Of a stretch of DNA of 64,000 nucleotides, positions 35,874 to 44,635 are shown in pieces. Every line of letters starts with the position of its first letter. The stretch's first letter is position 1. The stretch spans positions 12,655-76,654 of the forward strand of contig DAOOPM010000019.1 in the NCBI GenBank assembly GCA_035388225.1, in the 5' to 3' direction. The translations under genes and the position numbers were made by a program. This DNA is from SB25 sp029560875. GTDB taxonomy: Bacteria; Bacteroidota; Bacteroidia; Bacteroidales; Tenuifilaceae. The notes beneath the pieces were generated by a model. The model did not search any database, was not told where the DNA came from, and saw only the letters and a program-made list of their open reading frames with translations.

Positions 35874-37355
35874 CTATGCACCTCCGTCGCGGCTGTAGTT
35901 TGGAGCCTCGCGGGTAATTGCCACATCGTGAGGGTGACTCTCAACCATACCGGCGTGAGTAATTTTTACAAATTTAGCATCCTTAAGTTTTTCAAGGTTT
36001 GGAGCACCACAGTAGCCCATACCAGCCTTCAAACCACCAATCATTTGGTAGAAAACTTCGTTCATGGTTCCTTTGTACGGTACGCGTGCTACAATTCCTT
36101 CGGGTACAAGTTTCTTGATATCGTCCTCAACATCTTGGAAATACCTATCCTTTGAGCCTTGCTGCATAGCATCGAGTGAGCCCATTCCACGATATGACTT
36201 GAATTTACGACCGTTATAAATGATAGTTTCGCCGGGCGATTCCTCAACTCCTGCAAATAGCGAACCTGCCATAATGGTGTCGGCTCCTGCTGCAAGGGCT
36301 TTAACAATATCGCCTGAGTAACGAATACCACCATCGGCAATAACCGGCACCCCTGTTCCTTTAATAGCGTTGGCAACATCCCAAATTGCATTTAGCTGAG
36401 GTACACCAACACCAGCAATAATGCGTGTTGTACAGATTGAACCTGGCCCAATACCAACTTTAACTGCATCGGCACCGTTATCAACTAACATCTTTGCAGC
36501 ATCAGCGGTTGCGATATTCCCAACAACAACCTCTAAGTTGGGAAACTCGCGCTTAACCTGTTTAAGCATTTCGTTTACGCCTTTAGTGTGACCGTGGGCT
36601 GTGTCAATTACAACAGCATCAACCATTACATCGTAAAGGGCTTTTACACGAGCCATTGTATCGCCAGTAACTCCAACACCAGCCGCAACGCGTAAACGTC
36701 CTTTTGAGTCCTTGCTGGCATTTGGGTTGTCCTTAACCTTGGTAATATCCTTGTACGTAAGTAATCCTATCAGTTTATTGTTCTCGTCCACAACGGGTAA
36801 TTTCTCAATTTTATGCTCCTTAAGAATTGCGGTTGCCCTCTCAAGGTCGATTGATTTAGTTGTGGTGATAATATTTTTGCTTGTCATCACTTGGCGAATT
36901 GGGGTTTTCATGTTTTCATGAAAACGTAAATCGCGGTTGGTAACAATACCTATAAGCAACCCGGCTTTATCCACCACGGGAATCCCTCCAATGTGATACT
37001 CGCGCATCAACGCCAAAGCATCGCCAACTGTGGCATCTGGGTTAATTGTAACGGGTTCGTAAATCATTCCATTCTCGGCACGTTTAACCTCACGCACTTG
37101 GCGGGCTTGCGCCTCAATACTCATATTCTTATGAATTACACCAATTCCACCTTCACGGGCAATTGCAATAGCCAATGCCGATTCGGTTACTGTATCCATA
37201 GCTGCAGAAACTATGGGTGCTTTAATCTCAATGTTTCGGCTAAAACGAGTGGTTAAATCCACATTCCGGGGTAGAACCTCTGAATATGCTGGAACCAGGA
37301 GCACATCGTCGAATGTAAGCCCATCGGCCATTACTTTGTTGCTGTAGAATGACAT
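35874..37355 (-). CDS. guaB: Inosine-5'-monophosphate dehydrogenase
   Basis: Rate-limiting enzyme of GMP synthesis: IMP to XMP with NAD+. Standard 493 residues. TIM barrel with a CBS pair inserted at about 100-205. The active-site loop GPGSICTTR carries catalytic C308, and IADGGIRYSGD and GMGSLDAM mark the phosphate and flap regions. The C-terminal segment is intact. It starts divergently from the inserted ATPase and has no purine riboswitch visible upstream. The foldase operon begins 60 bases further downstream on the same strand. Confidence 0.98.
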   Translation of the reverse strand: MSFYSNKVMADGLTFDDVLLVPAYSEVLPRNVDLTTRFSRNIEIKAPIVSAAMDTVTESALAIAIAREGGIGVIHKNMSIEAQARQVREVKRAENGMIYEPVTINPDATVGDALALMREYHIGGIPVVDKAGLLIGIVTNRDLRFHENMKTPIRQVMTSKNIITTTKSIDLERATAILKEHKIEKLPVVDENNKLIGLLTYKDITKVKDNPNASKDSKGRLRVAAGVGVTGDTMARVKALYDVMVDAVVIDTAHGHTKGVNEMLKQVKREFPNLEVVVGNIATADAAKMLVDNGADAVKVGIGPGSICTTRIIAGVGVPQLNAIWDVANAIKGTGVPVIADGGIRYSGDIVKALAAGADTIMAGSLFAGVEESPGETIIYNGRKFKSYRGMGSLDAMQQGSKDRYFQDVEDDIKKLVPEGIVARVPYKGTMNEVFYQMIGGLKAGMGYCGAPNLEKLKDAKFVKITHAGMVESHPHDVAITREAPNYSRDGGA

Positions 37356-37585
37356 ATGTTGAACAGGTTAATGTTTAAAAATGCGGCAAGTTATAAAAAA
37401 ATAGCGGAACCTCAATTGTTCTTTGAAAATCAATATACAAATTGTGTGTTATATTATGTGAAAGCCGAAGGTTTATCGACAGAAAGTTGGACACCAGCAG
37501 AGAATACACACGTAACCGCATAAAAAACATAACTCATGGTGAATATTATCACAAAAAGTATTATCTTTGAATAAAAAAACAAAAA

Positions 37586-38707
37586 ATGTATCCAAGATAT
37601 TTAAGAGAAAAAATTGAAAGAAGAATAGGTTCGGGTAAAGCTATAGTTGTTATCGGGCCAAGACAAGTCGGAAAAACAACTCTTATCGAATCTATACTTG
37701 AAAAGAAAGATTATTTGTTACTTGATGGGGATGACCCCAAAACAAGAACGCTATTAACAGAGCCTAATACGGAACAAATTCGGACAATTTTAGGGAAATA
37801 CAAATTTGTATTCATAGATGAGGCTCAAAGAATTGAAGGAATTGGGCTCACCCTGAAAATAATTACAGATAGATTCAAGGATGTCCAATTATTTACAAGT
37901 GGTTCTTCTTCTTATGACTTAACCAATAAAATAAATGAGCCATTAACCGGCAGAAAGTGGGAATATCAATTGTTTCCTATTTCATGGGAAGAGTTCGAAA
38001 ACCATCACGGGTATTTAAATTCAGAGCAACAATTAGAAAACAGACTACTTTATGGATTTTATCCAGATGTGTTAAATAATGTTGGAGATGAAATTAGTAT
38101 TCTACGAAATTTAGTCAATAGCTATTTATATAAGGATATATTATCATATTCGGACATTAGAAAGCCTGAAGTGCTTGAAAAGTTGGTTCAGGCTTTAGCC
38201 CTTCAAGTAGGTAGCGAAGTGAATTATTCAGAATTAGCACAGATTGTTAATGTAGATAAGAATACTATTAGCAAATACATTGATATACTTCAGCAAGGTT
38301 ATATTATTTTCAAACTGGGTAGTTTTAGCAGAAATGTTCGGAATGAAATAAAAACAAACAAGAAAATTTATTTCTACGACAATGGCGTTCGTAACATGGT
38401 TATTGGAAATTTTAATCCTCTAGATTTAAGAACTGATAAAGGTGCGTTATGGGAAAATTTTTTAATTTCTGAGAGAATGAAACAAATCGAGTATAAGCAA
38501 AGTCTTGCTCGAACATATTTTTGGAGAACCAAACAGCAGCAAGAAGTTGATTTTGTTGAAGAAAATAGTGGAAAGTTAATCGGATATGAATTTAAATGGA
38601 ATAAAAAGAAAAGCACAAGATTACCTAAAACATTTGTTGAAACATATAATGCAGAAAGTAACGTGATTGATAAAAATAATTTTAGAGAATTTGTAATAAT
38701 GAAATAA
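37586..38707 (+). CDS. AAA-type ATPase with DUF4143 nuclease-like domain, probable accessory gene
   Basis: 373 residues. N-terminal AAA_14-type ATPase: Walker A GPRQVGKTT (residues 24-32), Walker B FVFIDEAQ, sensor TSGSSSYDL. A winged-helix region follows, and then DUF4143 with a PD-(D/E)xK-like motif EVDFVEE...GYEFKW. These proteins are common, horizontally mobile genes of unknown function. The gene is visibly A/T-richer than recQ next to it and sits between two core genes with no operon partner. No transposase, integrase or clear flanking repeats are seen. Toxin, defence or regulatory roles are open. Confidence 0.85.
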   Translation: MYPRYLREKIERRIGSGKAIVVIGPRQVGKTTLIESILEKKDYLLLDGDDPKTRTLLTEPNTEQIRTILGKYKFVFIDEAQRIEGIGLTLKIITDRFKDVQLFTSGSSSYDLTNKINEPLTGRKWEYQLFPISWEEFENHHGYLNSEQQLENRLLYGFYPDVLNNVGDEISILRNLVNSYLYKDILSYSDIRKPEVLEKLVQALALQVGSEVNYSELAQIVNVDKNTISKYIDILQQGYIIFKLGSFSRNVRNEIKTNKKIYFYDNGVRNMVIGNFNPLDLRTDKGALWENFLISERMKQIEYKQSLARTYFWRTKQQQEVDFVEENSGKLIGYEFKWNKKKSTRLPKTFVETYNAESNVIDKNNFREFVIMK

Positions 38708-38743
38708 TACCAGCGCCCAACAGCTATTTTTGTAGTAAACATT

Positions 38744-40675
38744 TTGGTTTTGGAAAGATTTGAGCAAATACTTAAGCATTACTGGGGTTACAGTTCGTTC
38801 CGTTCCATACAGCGCGATATAATTGAATCGGTTTATAAAGGGAACGATACGCTAGCCCTAATGCCAACAGGTGGTGGAAAGTCAATTACTTTCCAGGTGC
38901 CAGCATTGGCTATGGAAGGTATTTGTATTGTTGTAACGCCGCTTATTGCCCTTATGAAGGACCAGGTGGAGAATCTAAAAAAACGAGGCATAAGGGCTAC
39001 AGCAATTTACTCAGGCTTATCCAAGCACGAAATTGATGTGGAGTTGGATAACTGTGCCTATGGCGAGGTTAAATTCCTCTACGTTTCGCCGGAACGCTTA
39101 ACCACACAGCTATTCAGGGAGCGATTGCGCAAGATGAAGGTGAATGTGGTGGCTATAGATGAATCGCACTGTATATCGCAGTGGGGATACGACTTTAGGC
39201 CTTCGTACCTAAAAATTGTAGAGCTACGCGAACTTCTGCCTAAGGAAGTGCCATTCCTAGCGCTTACTGCAACCGCAACTCCCGATGTGGTGGACGATAT
39301 ACAGCAAAAACTTGGTTTCAGGAATGGCAAAGTTTTCAGGATGAGTTTTGCCCGCGATAACCTTGTTTACCTTGTCCGCAACGTAGAGGATAAAATAAAG
39401 CATCTGCTAAAAATTGTAAATAGTATTCCCGGAACTGGCGTGGTGTATGTTCGTAGTCGCGATAAAACCAAGGAGATTGCGTTGATGCTCCGCAAGGAGG
39501 GTATCTCGGCCGATTACTACCACGCAGGTTTAACCATGGAAATTCGCAACGCCAAGCAATCCGACTGGCAAACCAACAAGACTCGGATTATTGTGGCCAC
39601 CAATGCGTTTGGGATGGGGATTGACAAGCCCGATGTGCGGTTTGTAGTTCATATTGATTTACCCGATTCGCCCGAGGCCTACTTTCAGGAAGCTGGGCGG
39701 GCTGGGCGCGACCAAAAATTGGCCTACGCAATTCTGCTCTTCAATGATTCTGATGCTTCGAAAATTGACCAACGGTTGGAGGCAAACTTCCCGCCAATTG
39801 AGGATATCAAAAGAACCTATCAAGCATTGGGCTCGTACTTAAACATAACATTAGGCGCAGGCAAAGGGGAGATATACGATTTTAACCTGATGGATTTCTG
39901 CTCGGTTTACCGTATGAACTCTGTGAAAGCATACAACTCGCTAAAAATTCTGGAACGTGAGGGATACATTGAGTTGACCGATGAGCTGGATAACCCTAGC
40001 CGTTTAATGTTTACGGTCGATAAGCAGGAACTATACAAGTATCAGGTGGCGCACGCCGATATGGATAGGTTTATCAAGGTGATTCTGCGAAATTTCACCG
40101 GAGTATTCTCCCAGTATGTGCGGGTTGATGAGGCTTACCTTAGCCGTTTGGCAGCAATGCCTACCGATAAGATTCTGGGAAACCTTAAAACGCTAAGCCG
40201 ACATAAGGTTATTAATTACATCCCCAGGAAGCGCACACCGCTTATAATTATGACCGAGGAGCGGCTGGATGAGAAAAACCTGAGGATAAATCCCGAATCG
40301 TACAGGATGCTCCACGATAGATTTGTTAGCCGTGTTGATGCGCTTATTACATACGCCCGCAGCCAGACAAAATGCCGTAGCCAAATGCTGAGCGAGTACT
40401 TTGGCGAAAAGGACTCGTACCGATGCGGCAAGTGCGACATCTGCACCCAGCGCAACGAGTTGGACATGAGCAAGTATGAATTCGACATGATTTTGGAAGG
40501 AATAAAATCAGCAATCACTCAAACTCCCCGCTCCGACGAGGAGTTGATAGATAGTCTAAAACGAAATCCAGACAGAGTTGTAAAAGTAATTCGATATTTG
40601 CTCGACAATGGAAAGATTATTCGAAATGAGCAAGGTCAATTGTGCTGGCATGGCAAAAGGAATACTGATTTATGA
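38744..40675 (+). CDS. RecQ family ATP-dependent DNA helicase
   Basis: 643 residues. DEAD/DEAH core: Walker A MPTGGGKS, motif II AIDESHCISQWGYDF, motif III TATAT, motif VI QEAGRAGRD; then the RecQ zinc-binding cysteines (C..CGKCDIC near 565) and a winged-helix tail. No HRDC domain is visible. It unwinds DNA in recombinational repair. The frame has no ATG near the family N terminus: TTG at 38744 or 38750 must start it. The frame is open back to the stop of the upstream ATPase, only 36 bases away. Assignment to recQ proper versus a paralog is uncertain. Confidence 0.93.
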   Translation: MVLERFEQILKHYWGYSSFRSIQRDIIESVYKGNDTLALMPTGGGKSITFQVPALAMEGICIVVTPLIALMKDQVENLKKRGIRATAIYSGLSKHEIDVELDNCAYGEVKFLYVSPERLTTQLFRERLRKMKVNVVAIDESHCISQWGYDFRPSYLKIVELRELLPKEVPFLALTATATPDVVDDIQQKLGFRNGKVFRMSFARDNLVYLVRNVEDKIKHLLKIVNSIPGTGVVYVRSRDKTKEIALMLRKEGISADYYHAGLTMEIRNAKQSDWQTNKTRIIVATNAFGMGIDKPDVRFVVHIDLPDSPEAYFQEAGRAGRDQKLAYAILLFNDSDASKIDQRLEANFPPIEDIKRTYQALGSYLNITLGAGKGEIYDFNLMDFCSVYRMNSVKAYNSLKILEREGYIELTDELDNPSRLMFTVDKQELYKYQVAHADMDRFIKVILRNFTGVFSQYVRVDEAYLSRLAAMPTDKILGNLKTLSRHKVINYIPRKRTPLIIMTEERLDEKNLRINPESYRMLHDRFVSRVDALITYARSQTKCRSQMLSEYFGEKDSYRCGKCDICTQRNELDMSKYEFDMILEGIKSAITQTPRSDEELIDSLKRNPDRVVKVIRYLLDNGKIIRNEQGQLCWHGKRNTDL

Positions 40676-40793
40676 TATTTGTAATGATTTTATTGTCTGA
40701 TATTTAGGTGTAAACAAGATTGCTAGGCTAGAAAAATTTCATTGTTAAATAAAATGCTAACAAATGTCAGAGTTTATAAACTTATGTATCTAT

Positions 40794-40801
40794 TACATTT
40801 G
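40794..40801 (+). promoter_or_regulatory. Candidate -7 box for the proline dehydrogenase gene
   Basis: TACATTTG fits TAnnTTTG, 40 bases before the ATG. A TTT at 40773-40775 lies 18 bases upstream in place of the -33 TTG. Confidence 0.33.
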
Positions 40802-40841
40802 CAACCAATTTTATGAATAACCTTTTAAACAAACATAAACT

Positions 40842-41753
40842 ATGTTCAATAAAATGATTGCAGCAATGCTGCCCTATTTTCCAAAAAAACTTATCTGGAT
40901 TTTCTCTAAGCGTTACATTGCGGGAGAAAGTGTTGCCGACGCTATCCGTGTTTCAAAAGAGTTAAACAAGGAGGGTATTAAGGTTACAATTGATATTCTT
41001 GGCGAATTTATCAAAAACCTCGATGAGGCTGAAAAGAATAAAGTTGAGTATCTTGAACTTATCGATACTATTGAGAAGGAGAAGATTGACGGTAACTACT
41101 CGCTAAAACCAACAATGTTTGGTTTGTTGCTCGATAAGGAAGTTTGCTACCAGCACATTCGCGAAATAGTTGCAAAAGCAGCTTCGTACAACAACTTCAT
41201 TAGGGTTGATATGGAAGATTCTCCTTGCACCGACATGGAGATTGAACTTTACCGTAGACTTAAAGCCGAGTTTCCTAAGAACGTAGGTCTTGTTGTTCAG
41301 GCTTATTTAAAGAGAACTTTGAGTGATTTGGAGAACTTAATGGATATTCATTCAAAAGAAATCCCTTTAAACTATCGTCTATGCAAGGGTATTTATGTTG
41401 AGCCTGCTGCAATTGCTTACAAAAGATACGAGGAAATTAACCAACATTTCCTTGAGGACTTGGAGTTTATGATGAAGAATGGAGTTTATCCAGGCATTGC
41501 AACTCACGATAAGCCTTTGGTGGAAGGTGCTTACAAGCTAATTGAAAAGTACAATGTTCCTAAAAATATGTACGAGTTCCAGATGCTTTACGGTGTAACT
41601 CCTGAATTAAGGAAGTCCATAGTTACAAAGGGACACACAATGCGCGTTTATGTTCCTTATGGTAAGCAGTGGTTTGGTTACTCTACTCGCCGTTTAAAGG
41701 AAAATCCTAAAATGGCAAGTCTAATTATAAAAGCATTATTCTTTAGAGGATAA
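40842..41753 (+). CDS. Proline dehydrogenase family protein
   Basis: 303-residue monofunctional PRODH: FAD-dependent oxidation of proline to pyrroline-5-carboxylate, feeding electrons to quinone. TIM-barrel signatures: IRVDMEDSPCTD near 123, VVQAYLKRT near 149, YRLCKGIYVEPA near 179, GIATHDK near 220, EFQMLYG near 245, and the substrate-binding RRLKENP at the end. A P5C dehydrogenase partner is not adjacent. It has its own upstream -7-like box and a strong terminator, so it is probably a single-gene unit. Confidence 0.93.
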   Translation: MFNKMIAAMLPYFPKKLIWIFSKRYIAGESVADAIRVSKELNKEGIKVTIDILGEFIKNLDEAEKNKVEYLELIDTIEKEKIDGNYSLKPTMFGLLLDKEVCYQHIREIVAKAASYNNFIRVDMEDSPCTDMEIELYRRLKAEFPKNVGLVVQAYLKRTLSDLENLMDIHSKEIPLNYRLCKGIYVEPAAIAYKRYEEINQHFLEDLEFMMKNGVYPGIATHDKPLVEGAYKLIEKYNVPKNMYEFQMLYGVTPELRKSIVTKGHTMRVYVPYGKQWFGYSTRRLKENPKMASLIIKALFFRG

Positions 41754-41772
41754 TTTGTTTGGGTTAGCTATC

Positions 41773-41802
41773 AAAATCCAGGCTTTGGCCTGGATTTTTT
41801 AT
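41773..41802 (+). terminator. Rho-independent terminator of the proline dehydrogenase gene
   Basis: Stem ATCCAGGC / GCCTGGAT (41776-41783, 41788-41795), extended by three A-T pairs, TTTG loop and a T run. It lies 20 bases after the stop. Confidence 0.92.
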
Positions 41803-41884
41803 TTAGTATCGTTTACTTATAGCCTCTAACTTCAGTCTTCTTCATTCTGATTTTTGATTTGTATGTTTTTCCCAACCATATACT

Positions 41885-41892
41885 TATCTTTG
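41885..41892 (+). promoter_or_regulatory. Candidate -7 box for the DUF5063 operon
   Basis: TATCTTTG fits TAnnTTTG, 22 bases before the ATG at 41915. TTG at 41859-41861 is 23 bases upstream, slightly beyond the usual 19-21 spacing. Confidence 0.4.
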
Positions 41893-41914
41893 TAGCCAAA
41901 ATTTGAATAGCTAA

Positions 41915-42517
41915 ATGGATACTAAAAGCATTGTGTATAGCAGAAATGTTGTGGAGTTTGCCACTGTAGCCAAGGAGTTTTGCACATTCCTAGAGACCTG
42001 TGAGTACCATAAAACAAAAGTTTTTGTGGCTACAACCAGTAAGCTGTTGCCCTTGCTCTATTACAAGGCCACTTTGCTTCCAAAAACCGAGCCTGTTTAC
42101 GACGAGGGGAATGAGCAATTTGTTACTGAGTTGGATTATAGGTTGATAGAGTCTAAAATTGAAGATTTATTGGGTCAGCATAACGACTTTTTGGAGATAT
42201 ACGATAAGCGAGCCGATGCAAATGACGGACATTTCACAGTTAGTATTGCAGAGTATTTAGCCGATATTTATCAGGATTTAAAAAACTTCACCATGCGCTA
42301 TCATGTTGGAAACACCGATGTGATGAACGATGCGCTTTGGGAATGTACCGAGAATTTTGGGGAGTTTTGGGGAATCAGACTGGTCAATCTTATCCGAGCA
42401 TTTCATATTCTTGAGTTCAGTAATATCGATTTAGAAAATATTGTTCGCAATAATGATGAAAATTCCCGTAAGAGCGCTTCCGACTGGTTTACTAAAGATG
42501 ATAACGATTTAGACTAG
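41915..42517 (+). CDS. DUF5063 domain-containing protein
   Basis: 200-residue, largely helical, acidic protein of the DUF5063 family, which is widespread in Bacteroidota and of unknown function. No signal peptide or membrane helix, so cytoplasmic. Conserved-looking segments are FCTFLETCEYHKTKVFV near 24 and FWGIRLVNLIRAFHIL near 152. It is the first gene of a tight operon: its stop is 4 bases before the RNase D-like gene, which in turn overlaps the methyltransferase gene. The context points to RNA metabolism, by association only. Confidence 0.85.
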   Translation: MDTKSIVYSRNVVEFATVAKEFCTFLETCEYHKTKVFVATTSKLLPLLYYKATLLPKTEPVYDEGNEQFVTELDYRLIESKIEDLLGQHNDFLEIYDKRADANDGHFTVSIAEYLADIYQDLKNFTMRYHVGNTDVMNDALWECTENFGEFWGIRLVNLIRAFHILEFSNIDLENIVRNNDENSRKSASDWFTKDDNDLD

Positions 42518-42521
42518 TTGA

Positions 42522-43115
42522 ATGTTTGCCCCGAATATAGATAATGATGAGATTGTGAAATTGCCACGCCTGAGCTTTGCTGGCGAGGCGTTTGTCATTT
42601 CTACAGAGGAAGAACTATGGGATAAAATCAAACTTTTTTCAACAAGCAGTATTCTTGGTTTCGATACAGAATCCAAACCTTCTTTTAAAAAAGGTCGAAA
42701 TAATGGAATTGCCTTGGTGCAGCTTTCCGACGAAAAAACCGCATTAATCATAAGGGTTAAGGAAGTTGGACTGCCCAATGAGTTAGTGGCTATCCTTGAG
42801 AATGAAAAAATAGTTAAAGTAGGTGCGGCAATTCGCGACGATTTGAAAGGGTTAAAGAGCATCCGAAATTTTAATCCTAAAGGATTTGTTGACTTGCAGC
42901 AAATAGCAGGCAACTACAATATTGAGGGTCAGAGTGTAAGGAAGTTGGCCGCAATTGTACTTGGTGTTAGGGTTTCTAAGAGCCAGCAGTTGAGCAACTG
43001 GGAGGCGGAGAGTCTTTCCTTTGCACAAATTGATTATGCTGCAATCGATGCGTGGGTTTGCAGAGAGATTTATCTGAAATTAAACGCAATCAATCCAATA
43101 AAATTTTCAAAATGA
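42522..43115 (+). CDS. RNase D-like 3'-5' exonuclease (DEDDy), single domain
   Basis: 197-residue exonuclease of the DnaQ/RNase D superfamily. Catalytic signature: ExoI GFDTESKPSF (D and E), ExoII in GAAIRDDLKGL (D), ExoIII in FAQIDYAAIDAWVCREI (Y and D). The HRDC domains of full RNase D are absent, so substrate handling must come from partners. The first base of its TGA stop lies inside the ATG of the methyltransferase gene (ATGA overlap), implying translational coupling. It trims RNA or DNA 3' ends; the true substrate is unproven. Confidence 0.93.
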   Translation: MFAPNIDNDEIVKLPRLSFAGEAFVISTEEELWDKIKLFSTSSILGFDTESKPSFKKGRNNGIALVQLSDEKTALIIRVKEVGLPNELVAILENEKIVKVGAAIRDDLKGLKSIRNFNPKGFVDLQQIAGNYNIEGQSVRKLAAIVLGVRVSKSQQLSNWEAESLSFAQIDYAAIDAWVCREIYLKLNAINPIKFSK

Positions 43116-44299
43116 GTATTCCAAAAGTAATTCTTAAGCCAGGAAAAGAGCAGTCGTTACAGCGTTTTCATCCTTGGGTGTTTTCTGGTGCAATTAAACG
43201 GATTGAGGGCTCCCCTGAGGAAGGCGAGGTTGTTGAGGTTTATGGTGCCGATTTGCAGTATTTGGGCATAGGTCATTACCATTCAGGCTCAATAAGTGTT
43301 CGAATTTTGAGTTTTAAAAAGGTTGACGTAGATGCTGTGTTCTGGAGAAACAAACTTCGGGATGCCTTGAATCATAGAAAATCGTTGGGTTTATATCCAA
43401 ATACTGATACTAATACCTTTAGGTTGACACACGGCGAGGGCGATAATCTGCCTGGGCTAATTATCGATATTTATGGCGATACTGCTGTAATGCAGTGCCA
43501 TTCAGTTGGTATGTATTTGAGCCGTCATCTAATTGCAGAGCAATTAATTGATGTTTTTGGTGGCTACATAAAATCCGTTTACGATAAGAGCAGCGGAACT
43601 TTGCCAATGCGTGAGAGGTATAATCCAGTCGATGGCTTTATTGCAGGGAAGGGTAACCTGTCAGGAGTTTATAATGAGTATGGAAATAAATTCTGGGTAT
43701 CGTGGGACGAAGGTCAAAAAACGGGTTTCTTTATCGACCAAAGGGAGAACCGACGATTGGTGAAGGAGTACTCAAAAGGGCTGAAAGTTCTAAATACCTT
43801 TGGCTATACAGGTGGATTTTCGGTTTTTGCCCTAAAGGGAGGTGCAAGTGAGGTTGTTACTGTTGATAGTTCCGAGAAGGCAATAGCCCTTTCGAATCAA
43901 AACGTAGCTGCAAATTTTGATGACACATCCAAGCACCGTTCATATGCCGTTGATGCATTTGAGTATTTGCGTACCACCGATGAAATGTTCGATTTGATTA
44001 TACTAGACCCACCTGCTTTTGCAAAGCATCATGATGCTTTGCGTAATGCACTACAGGCTTACAAAAGGCTTAACCTTGCCGCTATTCGTAAGTTAAACCC
44101 AGGTGGAATTCTTTTTACCTTCTCCTGCTCACAGGTGGTTAGTAAGGTCGATTTTCGCAATGCGGTTTTCTCTGCCTGTGCTATTTCGGGTCGTGAGTCA
44201 GCAATACTACATCAGTTAAGTCAGCCTGCTGACCACCCAATTAACATTTATCACCCAGAGGGTGAATACCTAAAAGGATTGGTTTTAAGAGTAAAATAA
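43112..44299 (+). CDS. Class I SAM-dependent rRNA methyltransferase, RlmI family
   Basis: 396 residues from the ATG at 43112. N-terminal PUA domain (RFHPWVFSGAIKRIEG; then GIGHYHSGSISVRIL), a central RlmI domain (FRLTHGEGDNLPGLIID), and a Rossmann methyltransferase domain with KTGFFIDQRENRR near 220 and the SAM/catalytic LIILDPPAFAKHH near 310. The E. coli homologue makes m5C1962 in 23S rRNA. The catalytic TFSCS motif (FTFSCSQVV) is present. Coupled to the exonuclease gene by the 4-base overlap; the operon ends in a terminator. Confidence 0.92.
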   Translation: MSIPKVILKPGKEQSLQRFHPWVFSGAIKRIEGSPEEGEVVEVYGADLQYLGIGHYHSGSISVRILSFKKVDVDAVFWRNKLRDALNHRKSLGLYPNTDTNTFRLTHGEGDNLPGLIIDIYGDTAVMQCHSVGMYLSRHLIAEQLIDVFGGYIKSVYDKSSGTLPMRERYNPVDGFIAGKGNLSGVYNEYGNKFWVSWDEGQKTGFFIDQRENRRLVKEYSKGLKVLNTFGYTGGFSVFALKGGASEVVTVDSSEKAIALSNQNVAANFDDTSKHRSYAVDAFEYLRTTDEMFDLIILDPPAFAKHHDALRNALQAYKRLNLAAIRKLNPGGILFTFSCSQVVSKVDFRNAVFSACAISGRESAILHQLSQPADHPINIYHPEGEYLKGLVLRVK

Positions 44300-44322
44300 A
44301 AGAGAGGCTCAATGCCTCTCTT
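44300..44322. terminator. Bidirectional terminator between convergent genes
   Basis: Stem AAGAGAGGC / GCCTCTCTT (44300-44308, 44314-44322) with a TCAAT loop and A/T flanks on both sides. It ends the methyltransferase operon (+) and the DUF2795 gene (-). Confidence 0.88.
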
Positions 44323-44326
44323 ACTT

Positions 44327-44548
44327 TTAATATTCGTCCTCGTTGAAGAAAAAATCTTCTTTGGTTGGATAGTCGGGCCAGATATCTTCTATGCTCTCGT
44401 ATATCTCATTCTCATCTTCAAGTTCCTGAAGGTTTTCAATAACTTCGAGGGGTGCGCCAGAACGGATGGCATAATCAATTAATTCCTCTTTAGTTGCTGG
44501 CCAAGGGGCATCTTCCAACTTTGATGCTAATTCAAGTGTCCAGTACAT
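44327..44548 (-). CDS. DUF2795 domain-containing protein
   Basis: 73-residue acidic protein, recognisable as the Bacteroidota form of DUF2795: MYWTLELASKLEDAPWPATK, then EELIDYAIRSGAPLEVIENL and an acidic tail. No signal peptide or membrane helix. The family has no known function; in other bacteria the domain appears in small conserved cytoplasmic proteins. It is the last gene before the shared terminator, about 90 bases after the cobalamin adenosyltransferase gene on the same strand. Confidence 0.85.
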   Translation of the reverse strand: MYWTLELASKLEDAPWPATKEELIDYAIRSGAPLEVIENLQELEDENEIYESIEDIWPDYPTKEDFFFNEDEY

Positions 44549-44635
44549 AGTTAATAGTCAATAAGTTGTTAAGTTGTTGATTGCTAATTTTTTGTATTTT
44601 TCAGCAATTTTCGCAAATATAGAAAAAAATTAATA

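Noticed and set aside
37356..37585. Purine riboswitch upstream of guaB
   Set aside because: No conserved purine aptamer core or paired stems were recognised in the A/T-rich leader.
37493..38714. ACCAGC at 37493-37498 and 38709-38714 as target-site duplication of the ATPase insert
   Set aside because: Six bases match by chance too easily and no terminal inverted repeats or integrase accompany them.
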